DNA from: DAOVDI01 sp965373045
GTDB taxonomy: Bacteria; Acidobacteriota; Aminicenantia; Aminicenantales; Aminicenantaceae
Direction of reading: 5' to 3'
Assembly: GCA_965373045.1 (NCBI GenBank)
Contig: CBDVEQ010000096.1
Location: 1 to 10,330, forward strand
DNA length: 10,330 bases
Position numbers and translations under genes: made by a program. The first letter of the stretch is position 1, and each line of letters opens with the position of its first letter. Positions 6,541-10,330 of this stretch are shown here, in pieces. The notes below the pieces were generated by a model. That model did no database searches. It was not told where the DNA came from and saw only the letters and a list, made by a program, of their open reading frames with translations.

Positions 6541-8169
6541 ATGAAAACCATAAAAATAATGATACGAGATGTATTTCCCCAGGCTAAATCAAGTATCGGT
6601 CTATTTTTATTTGGCTTGCTGTTGTTGCCTTTGGTGTCATTCGGTTCTATCCGTTTCACTAATGTCACCAACCAGTTTTTAGTGAAAGGATACAGCTATT
6701 TTGGAGGACACGGGGCATGCTGGATCGACGTTAATAATGACAAGCGACTGGACATTTATGTAAAAAATGTCGGAGCAACAGGCGTTTTGGCTGTAAGAAA
6801 TATCTTATTTATCAACTACGGCGATTATTTTTTTGATGAAGCAGACCTACGAGGAGTTTCAGATGGTTATGCCATAGGTACTCATGGAGCGGTATTCGCC
6901 GATCTTGATAAAGATAAAGATTTCGACCTTTTTTCTACGACAACATATGATGGAATAAGTCCTGCTCACAATCATATCTATCGAAATGATGGAGCAGGCT
7001 TCTTTCAAGATGCGACAATTGGCATCATCCCAAAACAAGAGATCGATACAGCATCCCGAGGAGTAGCCGCGGGTGATTTCGATGGAGATGGGGATGTAGA
7101 TTTTTTCTTTACAAATCCTTTGCCAGATCCACTCTATTTTAATCCCAGACCTTCTCCTGCTCAAAAATTGAAAAACTTTTATAGAAACGAAGGAAATGGA
7201 ATTTTCACCCCTATGTATTGTGGTATTGACTGGACAGGATTTGTTCAAGGAGTGTCTTCCGTGGATATAGACGGGGATGGAGATCTCGATATCGCTGAGG
7301 CAAAATGGGGAGCTCCATCTACCATTTATCTGAATGACGGAAATGGTAATTTCACTGATGCCGGCAATAATATTGGATTACCCCAAAACCACAATGTTCA
7401 TGACAACGGAATGATATTTGCTGATGTCGACAATGACAAGGATATGGATTTGGCCATTGTCGGAAAAGAGATATTGACTTTATATGAAAACAGATCCGGC
7501 TTCTTTTATAAGTACCAAACGATAAATCCATACAAATCGTTTGAGGAGTTTCATGTTTGTTTTGGGGATTTTGATCATGATGGGGATTTAGACCTTTATC
7601 TTTCTGGAGAAAATGTGTATGAAAATGATGGGTACGGCATTTTCACCATGATCTTGAGCAACACTTCAGGCTTATCCTCCTCTCTGAATACTGCAGACCC
7701 GCGTGGAAGTGCTCTAGGAGACTTTGATAATGATGGAGATTTGGATATCTATGTTACTGACAAAAGAGGATATAATTTACTCTTAAGAAATGAAGTCAAT
7801 AATTCCGATTGGATACAAGTCGAGATATTGACAGACCATACAGCTGGAGTCGGTGGCATAGGCATCAAGCTGGATTTATATTCAGCCGGACATCTTGACC
7901 AGCCAATATTTTTAAAAGGTCATCGTGAAATCCAAGGGGAATATGGTTACCTTGGACAAGACACGCCTTTGGTTCATTTTGGGGCACAAGCTTCTGCAAA
8001 ATATGATTTGAAAGTTACCTTCCTTGATGGAAGTGAGGAAATCGTCATGGATATCAGTCCAGGGAAAATAATTCAAGTATCAAAGAACCCTCCCTCTCCA
8101 CCCATCCCCGACCCGCCGGGCAATCAAAACGGGAGGCATACCCAAAACCCTCATAGAATAAAGAAATGA
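6541..8169 (+). CDS. secreted FG-GAP/VCBS beta-propeller protein with ASPIC/UnbV domain
   Basis: Predicted exported protein of 542 residues from the ATG at 6541; a TTG at 6523 would add six residues and dilute the signal peptide. An n-region with Lys and Arg precedes a hydrophobic core (about 19-33), with likely cleavage near residue 35. Seven calcium-binding DxDxDxDxD-type loops begin near residues 63, 121, 179, 242, 295, 343 and 394, for example DFDGDGDVD, DIDGDGDLD and DFDNDGDLD, implying an integrin-alpha-like propeller. Residues about 420-515 match the ASPIC/UnbV domain, including the GYLGQDTPLVHFG stretch and a DGSEE turn. A Pro-rich tail (about 516-542) follows. Such proteins act outside the cytoplasm, often in adhesion or surface assembly; no enzyme activity is evident. 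Its TGA overlaps the next gene's ATG. No ribosome-binding site is clear. Confidence 0.85.
   Translation: MKTIKIMIRDVFPQAKSSIGLFLFGLLLLPLVSFGSIRFTNVTNQFLVKGYSYFGGHGACWIDVNNDKRLDIYVKNVGATGVLAVRNILFINYGDYFFDEADLRGVSDGYAIGTHGAVFADLDKDKDFDLFSTTTYDGISPAHNHIYRNDGAGFFQDATIGIIPKQEIDTASRGVAAGDFDGDGDVDFFFTNPLPDPLYFNPRPSPAQKLKNFYRNEGNGIFTPMYCGIDWTGFVQGVSSVDIDGDGDLDIAEAKWGAPSTIYLNDGNGNFTDAGNNIGLPQNHNVHDNGMIFADVDNDKDMDLAIVGKEILTLYENRSGFFYKYQTINPYKSFEEFHVCFGDFDHDGDLDLYLSGENVYENDGYGIFTMILSNTSGLSSSLNTADPRGSALGDFDNDGDLDIYVTDKRGYNLLLRNEVNNSDWIQVEILTDHTAGVGGIGIKLDLYSAGHLDQPIFLKGHREIQGEYGYLGQDTPLVHFGAQASAKYDLKVTFLDGSEEIVMDISPGKIIQVSKNPPSPPIPDPPGNQNGRHTQNPHRIKK
8088..8136 (-). other. G-quadruplex motif with nested GC-rich inverted repeats
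   Basis: On the plus strand five C-runs occur at 8088-8090, 8092-8094, 8101-8103, 8106-8109 and 8112-8114, separated by 1, 6, 2 and 2 nt. The minus (template) strand is thus a canonical G-quadruplex motif. CCC-gcc-GGG (8112-8120) and CCTCCC (8089-8094) / GGGAGG (8131-8136) add nested inverted repeats. It encodes the Pro-rich tail of the UnbV protein, 30 nt before the overlapping start of the glycosyltransferase gene. Any effect on transcription or coupling is inference. Confidence 0.5.
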
Positions 8170-10253
8170 CTTTTACTGTGAATAAAAGGAAAACCCTTTT
8201 TATCATCATTTTTCTATCTCTCATTGTAATTTTATGCCTCGTCTTAAGGCTCATTAAGTTAGGAAATTTATCGTTGTGGATGGATGAAGGATTCTATCAT
8301 TTAGCCGCAAATGAAATCTTACATCACGGTTACCCTCTTTACCCCTCCGGTCACATCCTTTTTAAAGGAATTCTTTATTCCTATATTTTAAGCCTTTTTT
8401 CACTATTCCTCGGAATAAATGAATTTTCCTTGAGATTCGTAAGTGTTCTTGCCAGTATTATCACTCTCCCGATTCTGTATCTCATCGCAAAGAAATTCTT
8501 CAATGAACTAGTCGCGTTTTCTTCAGTTATCATCTTGGCTTTTTCCATCTGGGAAACAGAATATTCTCGCGTAGCCGGGTATTATCCTCTCCTTCAGTTA
8601 TTTTATCTTTTAAGTCTCTACCTCTTTTATATTGGATTCTTTGAAGGAAAGAAAAAATATAAATATTGGGCAACTGTTTTTCTTATCATTGCTCCCCTCA
8701 TTCATCAAATAGGTTTCGTCCTTATTTTTGTCTACCTGTATTTTATTCTGATAGAGGGAATAAAAAAATTTTTCAAAAAAGATTGCCTGGTAAGTCTTGC
8801 GATTGTGAGTTTATTTTATTTGCTCCTGGAACTCCATGAGATTTTTTTCTGGAAAGTCGGCTATGTCTATACTCCAAAAAACGATAAGTTAACCAGCATA
8901 ATGACAGAATATTTTACAAATTTTAATCTTCTGTATTTTCGAGAAATCAAAATTGCCTTCCCTCAGATGAGTCTAATTGTCTTCAGCAGCTTTTTTATCC
9001 TGTTAGGATTATTTCTGACCACAAAAAAAATAGCAATGAATAATCAAATCAAAAAATGGTTCTATCTTTTCCTCTGTTTGGCCATTCCTTTAGTCTTTAC
9101 AGGATTCATAAAATCTCATCTCCAGCCAAGATATGTTTATTTCTTAATGCCTGTTTTCATCCTTTTATACTGTTACGGTCTGTATAAATTCGTTGAAATT
9201 ATCATTCAGCTTGGATTCACTCTTTTCAGATTTTTATTCAAAAAGGATCCAATCCGGATGAAATCCTTCTTAATCCTGCCTATTTTTATCCTAGTTATTG
9301 TTTTTACCGTCGACGGCATAAGCTTCCCGCAGATCAATCAAATAATAAACCGAGAATACAAGGATAGGATTCAAACGAGCCTTGTCACAAGAACAGGAAG
9401 ATTTGAACATCCTGACCATAAAAGCGCCGGAGAATTTGTGAATAGAACAATCAATGAGGACGATATAGTGATCGCCATACACATGGTTTTTCAACACATT
9501 TACGCAGGAAAAGTCGATTACTGGCTTTGGACTGGAGGCCCTGGAACATGGGATGGTTGGGAAAAAACCGAAGAAGGGTGGAAAGATGTGTACATTGGGT
9601 CTAAATGGATAAACAATTTGGCTGATCTGGAAAAAGTTATTCACCAACATAAAGACAATCGAATATGGCTAATTACCTCTCCTTCTATAAAAAGAAGAGA
9701 TCATATCAATCAAAAGGTTGCAGATTTTCTGGAGAATAATTTCCAACGTGTCGTTTTTATGGGCAGAGATGGATATTCCAATGTTTACCTATGGTCCAGC
9801 CTGCCCGGGGATCAAGAAATAATGAGCCCTGGATTAGAAGCCGAATGGTTCTTTCCTCCTCTAGGTTCAGTCGTTCACGACGACAAGGCATCTCAAAAAA
9901 GTGCCGTTTTCCTGGATGTCACTAAAAATAAAAGAGAAATAGCCAGTCTGTCTCCTGAAAAAACCTATGAGCCAGGAAAATATAAGCTCACTCTCAGATT
10001 AAAAACGGATATGAACTCAAACGCTGAAAAATTATTGAGGACAGCAATTTTTTTAAGAGATGAAAAAAGAAGATTATTTTCAAAATCCATTTCCGGAGTA
10101 TCATTTGAGAATAATAACATCTATAAGAATTTCGAATATAAATTTGTCCTGAATAGAGAAAAAAAATTGGAAATCAAAATACTATTTTTCGATAAAGGCA
10201 ACATATGGATTGATTATTTGAATATAGTTCGAATTGACGGAGGAGAGTCATAA
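8166..10253 (+). CDS. GT39/ArnT-like polytopic membrane glycosyltransferase with large extracytoplasmic C-terminal region
   Basis: A GT-C-fold enzyme of 695 residues, expected to transfer a sugar from a polyprenyl-phosphate donor on the outer face of the inner membrane. Hydrophobic helix 1 (about 11-31) is followed by LWMDEGFYHLA with Asp40-Glu41, the acidic motif of the first outer loop in this family. A second conserved patch, ETEYSRVAGYYPL, lies at 130-142. About 11 membrane segments reach residue 383. The remaining roughly 310 residues are hydrophilic. They contain an aromatic-rich part (YWLWTGGPGTWDGW, 452-465) and a beta-rich end (about 555-690) ending WIDYLNIVRI, similar in style to carbohydrate-binding sandwiches. 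The ATG overlaps the upstream TGA as ATGA, so translation is probably coupled to the UnbV gene. The gene ends in tandem TAATAA. Donor and acceptor (lipid, polysaccharide or protein) cannot be told. Confidence 0.82.
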   Translation: MTFTVNKRKTLFIIIFLSLIVILCLVLRLIKLGNLSLWMDEGFYHLAANEILHHGYPLYPSGHILFKGILYSYILSLFSLFLGINEFSLRFVSVLASIITLPILYLIAKKFFNELVAFSSVIILAFSIWETEYSRVAGYYPLLQLFYLLSLYLFYIGFFEGKKKYKYWATVFLIIAPLIHQIGFVLIFVYLYFILIEGIKKFFKKDCLVSLAIVSLFYLLLELHEIFFWKVGYVYTPKNDKLTSIMTEYFTNFNLLYFREIKIAFPQMSLIVFSSFFILLGLFLTTKKIAMNNQIKKWFYLFLCLAIPLVFTGFIKSHLQPRYVYFLMPVFILLYCYGLYKFVEIIIQLGFTLFRFLFKKDPIRMKSFLILPIFILVIVFTVDGISFPQINQIINREYKDRIQTSLVTRTGRFEHPDHKSAGEFVNRTINEDDIVIAIHMVFQHIYAGKVDYWLWTGGPGTWDGWEKTEEGWKDVYIGSKWINNLADLEKVIHQHKDNRIWLITSPSIKRRDHINQKVADFLENNFQRVVFMGRDGYSNVYLWSSLPGDQEIMSPGLEAEWFFPPLGSVVHDDKASQKSAVFLDVTKNKREIASLSPEKTYEPGKYKLTLRLKTDMNSNAEKLLRTAIFLRDEKRRLFSKSISGVSFENNNIYKNFEYKFVLNREKKLEIKILFFDKGNIWIDYLNIVRIDGGES

Positions 10254-10257
10254 TAAT

Positions 10258-10330
10258 TTGATAAAAATTGAAATTGTCATGTTTTTGCTTTTTTTAAGAA
10301 GGATATTGACCTGTGCCCCTCCAGCTCATG
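10258..10330 (+). CDS. possible 5' end of a further plus-strand gene (partial, start uncertain)
   Basis: After the TAATAA stops, a frame beginning at TTG 10258 stays open to the window end and includes an ATG at 10279 (reading M-F-L-L-F-L-R-R). A GGAGGAG sequence lies 12 nt before the TTG. A competing reading in another frame starts at GTG 10313 with AAGGA 9 nt upstream (M-P-L-Q-L-M). Either could be the next gene of the operon, but the sequence is too short to identify a family or choose between them. No convincing terminator was seen in this gap. Confidence 0.22.
   Translation, partial: MIKIEIVMFLLFLRRILTCAPPAH

Noticed and set aside
6859..7248. Minus-strand open frame inside the FG-GAP gene (also 9291-9650 in the glycosyltransferase)
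   Set aside because: Antisense to conserved repeats or a coherent membrane protein; the translated sequence shows no recognisable family.
10281..10297. T-rich run after the glycosyltransferase gene as an intrinsic terminator
   Set aside because: No GC-rich stem precedes it, and a possible further open frame runs through it.

Overview
The window reads as part of a bacterial chromosome, probably from a Gram-negative-type, environmental or uncultivated lineage. A planctomycete/verrucomicrobial-superphylum or Omnitrophota-like source would fit the mix of an FG-GAP/ASPIC-UnbV secreted protein, a GT39-type membrane glycosyltransferase and a fused fucokinase/guanylyltransferase. That placement is an inference from gene content only. 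There are six confident protein-coding genes and possible edges of two more. No tRNA, rRNA, CRISPR array or insertion sequence was seen.

Layout. On the minus strand (79-4227) two genes form a tight operon: a GDP-mannose 3,5-epimerase-like SDR enzyme is followed after 3 nt by a 1061-residue bifunctional fucokinase/fucose-1-phosphate guanylyltransferase (FKP family). A short stretch at 1-78 may hold the start of a third operon gene. A 291-bp divergent regulatory region (4228-4518) holds nested inverted repeats and candidate promoters. On the plus strand (4519-10253) come two thiolase-fold ketoacyl-synthase-III-like genes 3 nt apart, a secreted FG-GAP/UnbV beta-propeller protein, and a GT39-like polytopic glycosyltransferase whose ATG overlaps the preceding stop (ATGA). 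The last ~70 bases may begin another gene.

How the genes could fit together. The minus-strand pair supplies GDP-L-sugars (GDP-L-galactose/gulose by epimerisation, GDP-L-fucose or a related L-sugar by salvage). The plus-strand genes look like a lipid-like or ketide condensation step plus cell-surface glycosylation. The most interesting point is the ketoacyl-synthase pair. The first protein keeps the Cys-His-Asn triad. In the second, the aligned positions are Gly, Ser and Asp, and the segment corresponding to the TGIRER region is deleted. That resembles an active/inactive heterodimer of the PqsC/PqsB kind. No acyl carrier protein, ketoreductase or acyltransferase is inside the window, so the product cannot be named.

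Other signals include a template-strand G-quadruplex motif just before the UnbV/GT39 junction, a near-perfect direct repeat at the UnbV start, long homopolymers in three genes, and a base-composition contrast between the two arms.
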